A stretch of 31,825 nt of DNA from JANWWM01 sp046719715 (GTDB taxonomy: Bacteria > Bacteroidota > Chlorobiia > Chlorobiales > Thermochlorobacteraceae): positions 1 to 31,825 of the forward strand of contig JBDNCJ010000033.1 of assembly GCA_046719715.1 (NCBI GenBank), given 5' to 3'. The notes under the pieces are model-generated. The model did not search any database. It saw nothing but the letters and a program-made list of their open reading frames with translations, and had not been told where the DNA came from. Positions 8,441 to 16,591 of this stretch are shown piece by piece (the stretch's first letter is position 1; every line of letters starts with the position of its first letter). The position numbers and the translations under genes are program-made.

Positions 8441-10867
8441 ATGAAACGGATTTTCATTTTTCTTTTCTTCTCTACACTGATGCTTGTGCCGACAATGCTT
8501 ATTGGGCAAATCATCACGGTTAAGGACCGCGAAACCGGACAAGTATTGGAACTGGTTCGTATCTCAAGTTCTTCGCCGAAATCGCTCATCATAACAAACA
8601 AAAACGGACAAGCCGATGTGTCGGCGTTCAAAGGCGCGGAAAAAATCGAGTTCCGCCTGATTGGATACCGCCGCACAGTCAAGCGATACAACGACCTGAC
8701 CGGTGAAAACAGCGTTGTGTATTTATCTCCGTCTCAAATTTCAAGCGATGAAATCGTCGTGAGTGCAACGCGATGGAATCAAACGAAGCGCGACGTGCCG
8801 AATAAAATCACGACGATTACGCCAAAAGACGTTGCATTGCTCAATCCGCAAACAGCGGCAGATATGCTGGGGCAATCGGGCGAAGTTTTCATTCAGAAAA
8901 GTCAGCAGGGCGGCGGCAGTCCGATGATTCGCGGTTTTTCAACCAACCGCCTGCTCTATGCTGTCGACGGCGTAAGAATGAACAACGCGATTTTTCGCGG
9001 CGGCAATCTCCAACAAGTTATTTCACTTGACGCGCTCGCGATAGAAAACACCGAAATCTTCTTCGGACCGAGTTCCGTCATTTACGGTAGCGACGCAATC
9101 GGCGGCGTGATGAACTTCCAAACCTTGACGCCGCAATTCTCGCTCTACGACGAGCCGCTCGTTACCGGCAAAGGCGTGGTGCGGTTTTCTTCTGCTAATG
9201 AAGAACAAGTCGGACATTTTCATCTGAACGTCGGTTGGAAAAATCTCGCGTTGCTCACCAGCCTAACTTACAGCGACTTCGGCGACCCAAGAATGGGACG
9301 GCTTGGACGAGAAGAATATCTCCGACCCTTCTTCGTTCAACGCATTGATAGCATCGATAGAGTGGTTTCTAATCCTGACCCGCTCGTGCAAACGCCAAAC
9401 GATTACAATCAAATCAACTTGATGCAAAAAGTGCGTTACGCTCCAAGCGATGCATGGGAACTCCAATACGGATTTCATTTCTCCGAAACATCGGAATATG
9501 CCCGCTACGACCGACTCATCGAAGTGCGAGAGGGCAGACCGCGAAGCGCCGTCTGGAACTACGGTCCGCAAAAATGGACGATGCACCATCTTGCCATCAC
9601 GCACAGAAACGAAAGCGCACTTTACGACCTTGCCTCACTTCGCCTTGCCTATCAATACTTCCAAGAAAGTCGCATTGACCGACCTTTTACGGGCGGTGGA
9701 CGGTTTCGCTTGCGCACCCAACAAGAAGAGGTTGACGCGTATTCGCTCAATCTTGATTTCAATAAATCATTTGGCGCGCAACAAATTTTTTACGGCGCGG
9801 AAATTGTGCGCAACGATGTGCGCTCGCGCGGCTCGGCGATTGACATTCGCAACAACAATCCGATAGCCGTTGCCGACCGCTATCCACAATCCGATTGGTC
9901 TTCTTACGCCGCATATCTGAACTATCAACTTCGCGCGTCAGAACAGTTTTTGATTCAAGCGGGCGCACGATACAATTACTTTGCGATGAACTCCGACTTC
10001 ACGCGCAACCTCCAATTTTTCCCGTTTGAATTCACATCGGCACAAGTGCGAAACGGCGCGCTCACCGGCAGTTTGGGCGCAGTCTTTACGCCTGATGAAA
10101 CTTGGACGATAAGCGCAAATCTCGCCACAGGATTTCGTGCACCGAATGTGGACGACATCGGAAAAATCTTTGACCAACCGCAAAACGTCGTCGTCGTGCC
10201 GAATCCTAATCTCGGTGCGGAATACGCCTACAATGCCGAACTCGCCGTGAGCAAAACATTCAGCGACGTGGCGCGCGTGGAACTGACCGGCTATTACACT
10301 TACCTCGATAACGCCCTCGTGCGCAGAGATTTTCAATTCAACGGGCAAGATTCAATTCTTTACGACGGCACGTTGAGCCGTGTGCAAGCGATTCAAAATG
10401 CCGCCTTTGCTGATGTTTATGGCGTGCAAGTCGGCGTAGATTTGAAATTGCCAGCGGGCTTCGGTTTCTCGTCGCGCTTCAATTATCAAGTCGGCAATGA
10501 AGAAATGGACGACGGCACAAAAAGCCCTTCGCGCCACGCCGCGCCTTGGTTTGGCGTAACGCGCCTGACCTACACGAACCGTAAGTTAGATTTGCAACTT
10601 TACGCGATGTATAGCGGGGAAGTCTCGTTTGAAAATCTCAATGTTGAAGAACGGCTTAAACCGCAGATTTACGCCATTGACGACAACGGCAACCCGTTCT
10701 CGCCCGCGTGGCTCACCTTGAACCTCAAAGCCTTGTATCGCTTTGAAGAAAATTTCACGATTACTGCTGGCGTAGAAAACTTGACCGATGCGCGCTATCG
10801 CCCGTATAGTTCAGGGCTTGTGGCGTTGGGCAGAAATTTTGTGATTGCCTTGCGTGCAGGATTGTAG
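8441..10867 (+). CDS. TonB-dependent outer-membrane receptor, haemoglobin/haem-type
   Basis: An 808-residue outer-membrane receptor that would import a bound ligand using TonB energy. The ATG at 8441 gives a signal peptide ending near IGQ (residue 23). It is followed by a CarboxypepD_reg-like domain (about 24-95), a TonB-box-like EIVVSA at 104-109, the plug (about 115-240) and the barrel up to a C-terminal strand ending in the NFVIALRAGL type. The plug segments GGGSPMIRGF, LLYAVDGVRMNNAIF and GPSSVIYGSDAIGGVMNF closely follow the haemoglobin/transferrin/lactoferrin receptor family. The substrate (haem or another iron source) is inferred from this resemblance only; no haem-degrading enzyme or TonB/ExbB/ExbD genes are in the window. 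A hairpin follows the gene. Confidence 0.9.
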   Translation: MKRIFIFLFFSTLMLVPTMLIGQIITVKDRETGQVLELVRISSSSPKSLIITNKNGQADVSAFKGAEKIEFRLIGYRRTVKRYNDLTGENSVVYLSPSQISSDEIVVSATRWNQTKRDVPNKITTITPKDVALLNPQTAADMLGQSGEVFIQKSQQGGGSPMIRGFSTNRLLYAVDGVRMNNAIFRGGNLQQVISLDALAIENTEIFFGPSSVIYGSDAIGGVMNFQTLTPQFSLYDEPLVTGKGVVRFSSANEEQVGHFHLNVGWKNLALLTSLTYSDFGDPRMGRLGREEYLRPFFVQRIDSIDRVVSNPDPLVQTPNDYNQINLMQKVRYAPSDAWELQYGFHFSETSEYARYDRLIEVREGRPRSAVWNYGPQKWTMHHLAITHRNESALYDLASLRLAYQYFQESRIDRPFTGGGRFRLRTQQEEVDAYSLNLDFNKSFGAQQIFYGAEIVRNDVRSRGSAIDIRNNNPIAVADRYPQSDWSSYAAYLNYQLRASEQFLIQAGARYNYFAMNSDFTRNLQFFPFEFTSAQVRNGALTGSLGAVFTPDETWTISANLATGFRAPNVDDIGKIFDQPQNVVVVPNPNLGAEYAYNAELAVSKTFSDVARVELTGYYTYLDNALVRRDFQFNGQDSILYDGTLSRVQAIQNAAFADVYGVQVGVDLKLPAGFGFSSRFNYQVGNEEMDDGTKSPSRHAAPWFGVTRLTYTNRKLDLQLYAMYSGEVSFENLNVEERLKPQIYAIDDNGNPFSPAWLTLNLKALYRFEENFTITAGVENLTDARYRPYSSGLVALGRNFVIALRAGL

Positions 10868-10873
10868 CAACTC

Positions 10874-10919
10874 AATCTCCCTCGCTCGTAAGGCACTATG
10901 AGAGGGCGAGGGAGATTTT
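10874..10919. terminator. Inverted repeat between convergent genes, likely terminator
   Basis: A perfect 12-bp stem (10874-10885 with 10906-10917) encloses a 20-base loop and ends in TTTT. It lies 6 bases past the receptor stop and before the end of the convergent minus-strand gene. It probably ends transcription from the receptor, perhaps in both directions. The loop is longer than in most intrinsic terminators. Confidence 0.6.
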
Positions 10920-10944
10920 CCGAAATTAAATGAAAGCGTTTTTG

Positions 10945-11394
10945 TCAATTCGCGTCTGGGAGATTTCGGATAAGTCGGTGGCGTTCAATAAACGCCACGA
11001 TTATTCTGGATAATCCTTTGGAGATTTTTCCATTTTGGTTGGTTACGACGATTTCCGCATGCGCAGGGTTATCGGGAATAATCGGGTCAATTTGAACCTG
11101 AATCTCTGTTGGGCGTTCCTGATAGTTTAAGCACACTTCCTTCAGAGTGCCGACTTCCAACTCAACGCCGCATTTGAGAAAACGGGGCGGCTGTCGGTTG
11201 GTCTTTTGAACGTCGTGCAAAAAGATTTTAAAAATTTCTTCAAGCGAGAGGACGGATAAACGGCTAACGGAAACAGTCGCGCCTTCAAAAGAGGTGGGTT
11301 TGATGAAGAGCGTTCCATCGGGTTGCTGAGCGATGTCGTCGGAGGTAATGGCTCTTAAAATGTGCTCGCTATCGCCGCAGAGGTCTCGGGGCAT
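10945..11394 (-). CDS. Hypothetical protein, second gene of a two-gene cassette
   Basis: A 149-residue soluble protein without signal peptide or membrane segment. Visible blocks are SVSRLSVLSLEEIF (about 42-55) and the central IDPIIPDNPAHAEIVVT (about 102-118). I recall a comparable 'S-V-x-R-L ... NPAHAxI' pattern in small uncharacterised bacterial proteins, without an assigned function. It begins 11 bp after the stop of the 135-aa gene on the same strand, so the two are almost certainly cotranscribed. It ends facing the TonB receptor. The pairing resembles a small accessory cassette, but toxin-antitoxin or defence activity is not shown by any motif. Confidence 0.65.
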   Translation of the reverse strand: MPRDLCGDSEHILRAITSDDIAQQPDGTLFIKPTSFEGATVSVSRLSVLSLEEIFKIFLHDVQKTNRQPPRFLKCGVELEVGTLKEVCLNYQERPTEIQVQIDPIIPDNPAHAEIVVTNQNGKISKGLSRIIVAFIERHRLIRNLPDAN

Positions 11395-11405
11395 ATACGT
11401 GCGGT

Positions 11406-11813
11406 TTAGACGACGGATTCAAGTTCCTCAATCAATCGATTGAGATGTTCATTTGAAAAAAATCGTGAGTCATCGTCGTCAGGCAAAAGCGCGGCAATGC
11501 CATTGGGCAGGAACTCCAATTCAATCACATTTTCACCACGAGTTTTCCAAGCAAGTTGCAAGTTGCCCGATGTAGAAAAGAAAAGGCTGGGTGGAAACTT
11601 GCCAAACCGCTCAAACTTCGCAAGAAAGCGTTCCAACGTTTGAAGCGAATCGTAGGAGAGTGGCTCGCCGAGTTCATCACCGTCTTTCCAGCCTTTCGGA
11701 TATTGGCTGAACTCATGAAACCGCTCAACGCCAATGCGTCCAAGTGTTGCCTGCGCGTGTTCGCTAAGCAACAGGAGTGGTGGTAGATGTGAAGTGTTTT
11801 GTAAGGTTTGCAT
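11406..11813 (-). CDS. Hypothetical protein, first gene of a two-gene cassette
   Basis: A 135-residue soluble protein. It contains YPKGWKDGDELGEPLS (about 38-53), a helical segment, then PPSLFFSTSGNLQLAW (about 74-89) followed by strands ENVIELEFLPNGIAAL. This 'GWxDG ... P.lf.t..G.l.l.W' layout is familiar to me from uncharacterised small proteins that often precede a partner of the NPAHAxI type, as here. There is no catalytic motif I can name. No Shine-Dalgarno site precedes the ATG. Its promoter must lie in the 69-bp gap shared with the divergent YbbR-like gene. Confidence 0.65.
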   Translation of the reverse strand: MQTLQNTSHLPPLLLLSEHAQATLGRIGVERFHEFSQYPKGWKDGDELGEPLSYDSLQTLERFLAKFERFGKFPPSLFFSTSGNLQLAWKTRGENVIELEFLPNGIAALLPDDDDSRFFSNEHLNRLIEELESVV

Positions 11814-11882
11814 GGCTTAATCGAGGTTGAACAGTTCGCAAGTTGTGATTGCGTAAAAAAATTACCTCAAATGTAAGGGAAT

Positions 11883-12902
11883 TTGTATGCAACTTCACAG
11901 TCCGCTGAAAGCATTATCTTTTCAAAAGCAGAGTCACTTGAAAGCGTGTCAGTTCAACCATTGTCATTTTCCGTATTTCCATTTTTGAGGCGTGTTCCGG
12001 CGATTGTCGGATCGCTGTTTTTCGCATTGCTGATTTGGTTTTTTGTAGCGATGACGAAGCGATACACTGCCGCCGTCTCGCTCCCCTTAGTGATTAAAAC
12101 CGAAGGCGCAACGCGAACCGTCAAGGGCGAGTATCCCTTGCGCATTCAGGTGAAACTTGAATCGGAAGGTTGGAAAATTCTTTCGCTGTATTTGGGTCAG
12201 ACCGAGTGGGCGATTGATTTGAGCAACGAAGTTCAAAAAGACGTTTTAGAGATTGAAACGCTCGCGAAGGCGTCGCAATACATTAAGCCGTTGCCCGAAG
12301 GAATGAAAGTATTAGAAGTTGAGCCGGAAGTGTTGGAGTTGGAGCTTGATGAAAAAATCACAAAGCGCGTCCCGATTCGCTTGCCGACGCCGCCGACGGC
12401 GCAATCCGGCTTCGTGGTTCGTCCGAACGTTCAGATTCAGCCGGAAAGCCTTACGGTATCGGGTGCGCGCAGTGTGCTTGAGCAAATCACAGTTTGGAAA
12501 ACTGAACTTCCGACTGGGCGCACTGTCGCCAACGACTTTCAATTTGAACTTCTCCTCGACGATACGCTCAGCGGGATTGTAACCCGAAGCGTCAGCAAAG
12601 TCAAGGTTCGCGGCACGGCGGAGCAACTCTCGGAAAGCGAATTTAGAGATGTGCCGATTTCGCTCTTGAAGTCGAAGCGTCCGGTGTATGTAACGCTCAT
12701 TCCGAGCCGAGTGAGTGTGATATTGAGCGGCGCCGTCAGCGATTTAGCCAAAGTGAGAGCCGAAAGCCTTGCCGTGATTATCGACGGCGAAAAACTCTTG
12801 AACGATACGACGGGCTTTATCGCGCCGACGGTCAAGCACCCGAAAACATTAGAGTTGCGCCGAACATTGCCCGAAAAAGTTCAATACATTTTGCGGAACT
12901 AA
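11883..12902 (+). CDS. YbbR/CdaR-like single-pass membrane protein
   Basis: A YbbR-domain protein of up to 339 residues. One membrane helix (about 39-57, VPAIVGSLFFALLIWFFVAM) is followed by an extracytoplasmic region of roughly 280 residues. That region has YbbR-type repeats of strands ending in 'V.G....L..I..V.T..' units (for example VRPNVQIQPESLTVSGARSVLEQITVWKTE). In Firmicutes, CdaR with this fold regulates the diadenylate cyclase CdaA; no CdaA is encoded here. The start is uncertain. The open frame begins at a TTG (11883); GTG (11946) and TTG (11961) are alternatives, while the AAGGGA-preceded ATG at 11887 is out of frame. It precedes the AtuA-C-like gene by 23 bp. Confidence 0.75.
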   Translation: MYATSQSAESIIFSKAESLESVSVQPLSFSVFPFLRRVPAIVGSLFFALLIWFFVAMTKRYTAAVSLPLVIKTEGATRTVKGEYPLRIQVKLESEGWKILSLYLGQTEWAIDLSNEVQKDVLEIETLAKASQYIKPLPEGMKVLEVEPEVLELELDEKITKRVPIRLPTPPTAQSGFVVRPNVQIQPESLTVSGARSVLEQITVWKTELPTGRTVANDFQFELLLDDTLSGIVTRSVSKVKVRGTAEQLSESEFRDVPISLLKSKRPVYVTLIPSRVSVILSGAVSDLAKVRAESLAVIIDGEKLLNDTTGFIAPTVKHPKTLELRRTLPEKVQYILRN

Positions 12903-12925
12903 AACTCAAACAAGAAAACTCACAA

Positions 12926-13285
12926 ATGAAAATTCAACTCATTTCGCTTGCGCATGGAAGAAGCGGCGATAAAGGCGACAGCGTCAATATCGGCGTGATT
13001 GCGCGCAAAGCCGACGACTACGAGATTTTGAAATCGGAACTGACGGCGGAGCGCGTTAAAAATTACTTCGGTGAAATGGTGCTCGGAAAAGTAGAACGGT
13101 ATGAACTGCCGAACATCGGCGCGTTGAATTTCCTTTTGCACAATGCACTTGGCGGCGGCGGCACAAAGTCGCTCAAACTCGATGCGCAAGGAAAAACCTT
13201 CGCCGCCGCGTTGCTTCGAATGGAATTAGAGCTCGACGAAAACGTTTATCCGCAACTTCAAAAAATTAGTTTTTCTCGAGTTTAA
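12926..13285 (+). CDS. Stand-alone AtuA C-terminal-like domain protein
   Basis: A 119-residue protein matching the small C-terminal domain of AtuA-type proteins. It opens with the signature HGRSGDKGDSVNIGVIAR (10-27), has RYELPNIGALNFLLHNALGGGG in the middle (about 58-79) and DAQGKTFAAALLRME near the end. In AtuA (acyclic terpene utilisation) this domain follows a large N-terminal domain. Here no N-terminal partner is encoded next to it, so it is a free-standing version, which also exists in other bacteria. Biochemical role unknown. It follows the YbbR gene closely and probably shares its transcript. Its last 20 bases overlap the 3' end of the convergent htrA. Confidence 0.8.
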   Translation: MKIQLISLAHGRSGDKGDSVNIGVIARKADDYEILKSELTAERVKNYFGEMVLGKVERYELPNIGALNFLLHNALGGGGTKSLKLDAQGKTFAAALLRMELELDENVYPQLQKISFSRV

Positions 13286-14444
13286 CTTCCGCCGTGATGT
13301 AACGACGGTCGCGAAAAACTTTGAGCCGAAGCACGTCGCCGGCGCGCATTTCGCGCACAAGGTTGATTAAATCCTGCTCGGTGGAAATCGCAACGCCGTT
13401 TGCTTCAACGATGATGTCGCCGATTTTCAAGCCTGCTTTTTCGCCGGTGGAGCGTTTTTCAAGATTCGTAATCACGACGCCCGCCATGTCTTCGCTCACG
13501 CCGAAGTAGCGTGCCAATCCGCGATTCAAGCCTTGAACGGAAATGCCTGTTTTGAACGAACGGTCAATTTTGCCGAAGCGACGCAGTTCGTCGGTGATTT
13601 GCTTAACGCGATTGATGGGAATGGCAAAGCCGATGCCGATGTTGCCCTGTCCGCCACCCGTGTAAATGAAGGTATTGACGCCGATGACCTCTGCGTTGGC
13701 ATTAACGAGTGCGCCGCCGGAGTTGCCGCTATTGATTGCCGCGTCGGTTTGAATCATGCCTCGATAGGAGCGTCCGTCAAGATTGGGAAAGTTTAATCCA
13801 ACTGAACTGACGACGCCCACCGTTACGGTCGGCTTATCGTTGATGTCAAAAAGTCCAAATGGGTTTCCGAGTGCGATTGCCCATTCGCCGACAATCACTT
13901 CATCTGAATTTCCAAGTTTGAGATAAGGAAAATTACTCCCATCAATTTTCAGGAGCGCGATGTCGGTCAGGTCGTCGGTGCCGATAATTTTTGCGTCGTG
14001 CTTAGTTCCATCAGTTAAAGTAACGACGACCTTCGAGGCGTTGCCGATGACGTGTGAATTTGAAATCACGTAGCCGTCTGAAGAAATCAAAAATCCCGAA
14101 CCCAAACTTTTGACTTCCTGTTGCATTTTTGGAGACTGGCGCCGCCTGCCGCCGAAGAAGTAGTCAAAGAAGGGGTCGGCGAAAGGGTCGTAGTATTGAA
14201 ACTCGCGAATCTCGGTAACATTGATGCCGACGACAGCGGGGCTGGCAATCGCGACGGCATTAGTAATGGCATTGCGACGAGAGTTGGACGGGTCGGCTTG
14301 TGCGGGCTGTGCATAGAGCGTATTTGGCGAGGCAAAAGTGCCGACGCGCTCTTGCTCAGGTTTCTGTTGTGGGGACTTCTGTTGTTCTGTGCAAGCTAAG
14401 AGAAGCGAGAGCAAGCCGAGAGAAATAAAAACGAGAAGTTTCAT
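13266..14444 (-). CDS. htrA: HtrA/Deg-family serine protease, predicted lipoprotein
   Basis: A periplasmic trypsin-like protease of 392 residues. The N-terminus is a lipoprotein signal (LLSLLLAC, Cys18), then a Gln/Pro-rich linker. The protease domain covers about 60-300 with the triad His131 (SNSHVI), Asp161 (LTDIALLK) and Ser242 (GNSGGAL). Only one PDZ domain follows (about 300-390), as in DegS-like forms rather than two-PDZ DegP. An Asp/Phe/Tyr-rich segment (83-97, ending near GGRRR) matches the LA-loop region. It would degrade or sense misfolded envelope proteins. It follows coaE on the same strand after 98 bp. Its 3' end overlaps the convergent gene by 20 bp. Confidence 0.93.
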   Translation of the reverse strand: MKLLVFISLGLLSLLLACTEQQKSPQQKPEQERVGTFASPNTLYAQPAQADPSNSRRNAITNAVAIASPAVVGINVTEIREFQYYDPFADPFFDYFFGGRRRQSPKMQQEVKSLGSGFLISSDGYVISNSHVIGNASKVVVTLTDGTKHDAKIIGTDDLTDIALLKIDGSNFPYLKLGNSDEVIVGEWAIALGNPFGLFDINDKPTVTVGVVSSVGLNFPNLDGRSYRGMIQTDAAINSGNSGGALVNANAEVIGVNTFIYTGGGQGNIGIGFAIPINRVKQITDELRRFGKIDRSFKTGISVQGLNRGLARYFGVSEDMAGVVITNLEKRSTGEKAGLKIGDIIVEANGVAISTEQDLINLVREMRAGDVLRLKVFRDRRYITAEVKLEKN

Positions 14445-14542
14445 AATTCAAAGTCGTGTTGAAGTGTTTTCAAAAATGAAATGCGCCTGAAATACGATTT
14501 AAAAGCAGTGCGGAAATTAAACTCATCGACCGACGATTTGTT

Positions 14543-15160
14543 TCAGCCATTCCGATAAGGACGAGCGAGAAGCGCAAGATATGCGCGCTTCGTATCGGCT
14601 TCGAGAGCATCAAGAGTATGATTATTCCAAATTATCATATCAGCACGTTTGAGCAATTCGTCTTGAGGAAACTGGCGCGACATTCGAGCGCGAATCTCTG
14701 CATCTGAAAGTCCGCGTGCATGCAGTCGAGCGAAGCGTTTATCTAAATCGGAGGCGACGACAATGACCGCATCTAATCCTTTTTCTCCACCGGATTCAAA
14801 TAAAATTGCCGCTTCTTTGGCAATCATCGGTATTCCTTCGGCTTCGGCGCGTCGAGCCGCTTCGTCAAAAGCGCGAAAGACTTTCGGGTGAATCAAGGCG
14901 TTGAGTTCAGAAAGTTTTTTTTCGTCGTGAAAAATAATTTCAGCCATGCGCTTTCGGTTTGGAACGCCATTTTCATAAATCGCGTCACCAAAAATTTTTT
15001 TGATGCCTGCAATTACATCGGGGTCGGTTTCTTGCAGACGCTTGGCTTCGAGGTCGGCAGAGAAAATGTCGCAGCCCTGTTCGCGAAGAAAATTGCAGAC
15101 GGTAGTTTTACCTGTGCCGATTCCGCCCGTAACGCCGACGCGTTTAATGCGCTTGCTCAT
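14543..15160 (-). CDS. coaE: Dephospho-CoA kinase
   Basis: CoaE phosphorylates the 3' hydroxyl of dephospho-CoA, the last step of coenzyme A synthesis, in the cytoplasm. The 205-residue length is normal. The P-loop GGIGTGKTT is at 12-20. Further family marks are SADLEAKRLQ (34-43), the HPKVF segment near 95, and EAAILFESGG (about 118-127). The ATG overlaps the TGA of the upstream lipoprotein gene (ATGA), indicating translational coupling. It is the third gene of a minus-strand run with htrA downstream. Confidence 0.95.
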   Translation of the reverse strand: MSKRIKRVGVTGGIGTGKTTVCNFLREQGCDIFSADLEAKRLQETDPDVIAGIKKIFGDAIYENGVPNRKRMAEIIFHDEKKLSELNALIHPKVFRAFDEAARRAEAEGIPMIAKEAAILFESGGEKGLDAVIVVASDLDKRFARLHARGLSDAEIRARMSRQFPQDELLKRADMIIWNNHTLDALEADTKRAYLALLARPYRNG

Positions 15161-15525
15161 TCGTCGCCTTTCGGATTAAAAGTGCTGGTTGGCGGCGTGC
15201 TCGTCTCTTGACGGCTTAATTCGCGATGCTTGCCCAGCAGGGAGAGGGCGCGGTCTTGCACTTTCAGCCAGAGTGCGGGGTCGTCTTTGTAGCGGGCGAA
15301 CTGCGCGGTGAATTGCTCGGAAGAGACGCGATGAAAAGAAAAAATTTTTTGTAGGGAATCGGATTTTGAGAACGCGCCGCCGTTTCCACCAACGCGCTCG
15401 TAATCGGCGTGAACCAAAAGAATATCGGCGTAAAGTGCGGCAAATCGTTCATCATCTTCATTAAGGCGAATCTCGTCGCTTTGACAACCCCAAAGCAAAA
15501 CAAGAAGGAGCGAAATTGTTCTCAT
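15157..15525 (-). CDS. Small lipoprotein, DUF4296-like
   Basis: A 122-residue protein with a lipoprotein signal (ISLLLVLLWGC, Cys14). The mature part resembles the DUF4296 pattern of Bacteroidota lipoproteins: FAALYADILLVHADYE (about 28-43), then LQKIFSFHRVSSEQFTAQFARYKDDPALW (about 58-86), that is, a helix, a 'hgvs..eF...' turn and 'y..dp..w'. The C-terminus is a short Thr/Pro-rich tail. It would sit in the outer or inner membrane facing the periplasm. Function unknown. It lies 30 bp after the zinc-ribbon gene and overlaps coaE by four bases. Confidence 0.7.
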   Translation of the reverse strand: MRTISLLLVLLWGCQSDEIRLNEDDERFAALYADILLVHADYERVGGNGGAFSKSDSLQKIFSFHRVSSEQFTAQFARYKDDPALWLKVQDRALSLLGKHRELSRQETSTPPTSTFNPKGDE

Positions 15526-15555
15526 CGTGTAGGTTCAAGCAAATACGGGATTGGC

Positions 15556-16389
15556 TCAATCATTGAAATCTTCTTTGAATAGCTCTTCACTCACAATGAT
15601 TCTTCCACAGGATTCGCAAATGTATAAGCCGCCTCGTCGAATCAAAGTGTGCTGGCTGGCTGGCACTTTGAAATTACAGCCGCCGCAAAACATATCCGTG
15701 ACTGTAGAGGTCTTATCTTTTTTGTCAGTCTTCTTATTAGACTTTGATTGAACCACGACGTTTTGGATTCCGGCACTGCGCAAGGCGTCATATTTGGAGA
15801 GTACGTGTTTGTCGAGTTGCAAGATGAGCGTACGTTGTGCTTTGATTTTTTCGTTCAGCGCGTCGATGTCGGATTGGGTTTCGTTGATGATGTCGGTCAG
15901 TTCGTTGGATTTTTCTGCGACTTCGGATTCAAGGGCTTTGAGACGCTTTTGCAAATATTCGGTTGGCATCATCTCATCAGTAACATCTTCGTCGTTATTT
16001 TCATCAAGCAAAGCCTCGCCTTTGGCTTCGAGGTCGCGTTGGCGCTGGTAGTCTTCGTCAATGGCTTTGATTTTGGATTCAGCCTTCTTGATTTCAATTT
16101 CTTCGTATTCAATTTGTTTGGAGAGCGCATCGTACTCTTTGTTGTTGCGCGCGGAGGTTTGGGCGTCTTTATACTTTTTGATTTTTTCTTGGGAGGTTTG
16201 AATTTCGGAGGTGAGAAGCCGCTTTTGAACTTCGCTTTCATCATGCTTTTTTTTGCGAGCGTTCAGAATGGAGGCGTAAGCGGTCGCCTGTCCTTTAAGG
16301 TCGTTGATTTCTTCGGGCAAGCCGCGCTGCGCGCTGAGCACGTCGAAAAGTTCGCTGTCTAAGCGTTGAAGGCGAACGAGGAGGCTCAT
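15556..16389 (-). CDS. Coiled-coil protein with C4 zinc ribbon (DUF164/CdsZ-like)
   Basis: A 277-residue cytoplasmic protein. Residues 1-200 are almost all heptad-rich coiled coil, including the family segment SARNNKEYDALSKQIEYEE. A Lys-rich linker leads to a zinc ribbon with CxxC pairs at Cys235/Cys238 and Cys258/Cys261 (CGGC and CESC). This matches the widespread C4-type zinc ribbon family (zf-RING_7). The family includes CdsZ/CT398 of Chlamydia, linked to sigma-54 and type III secretion, but a general role is not settled. The ATG at 16389 is preferred; a longer frame to 16476 would start inside a terminator hairpin. It heads the run leading to coaE. Confidence 0.82.
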   Translation of the reverse strand: MSLLVRLQRLDSELFDVLSAQRGLPEEINDLKGQATAYASILNARKKKHDESEVQKRLLTSEIQTSQEKIKKYKDAQTSARNNKEYDALSKQIEYEEIEIKKAESKIKAIDEDYQRQRDLEAKGEALLDENNDEDVTDEMMPTEYLQKRLKALESEVAEKSNELTDIINETQSDIDALNEKIKAQRTLILQLDKHVLSKYDALRSAGIQNVVVQSKSNKKTDKKDKTSTVTDMFCGGCNFKVPASQHTLIRRGGLYICESCGRIIVSEELFKEDFND

Positions 16390-16446
16390 TTTATCGTGTT
16401 GCACTGTAAAAAAGTCGTTGAAGTTGAAAAAATCACATAAAACAAA

Positions 16447-16477
16447 AATGCACCTTTGGCATAACCAAAGATGCATT
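16447..16477 (-). terminator. Intrinsic terminator downstream of tRNA-Leu
   Basis: A 13-bp stem with one mismatch (16447-16459 with 16465-16477) around a 5-base loop. On the minus strand it is followed by a T-rich tract (TTTTTGTTTTA). It is about 115 bases past the tRNA-Leu 3' end and just before the zinc-ribbon gene, so it insulates that gene from tRNA transcription. Confidence 0.75.
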
Positions 16478-16591
16478 AAAAGCGCGCATCAAAACGAGGC
16501 GTAATCATATTTTCGATGGACATTCCGACGGGTGTTCCGATGAGTAGCAAGAAGGTCTAAAAATTCCGTCATATCGCCGATTTGAATGTTG

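Noticed and set aside
16390..16476. 29-residue extension of the zinc-ribbon protein
   Set aside because: The start would lie in the terminator hairpin, and the extension is Cys/Phe-rich, unlike the coiled coil that follows.
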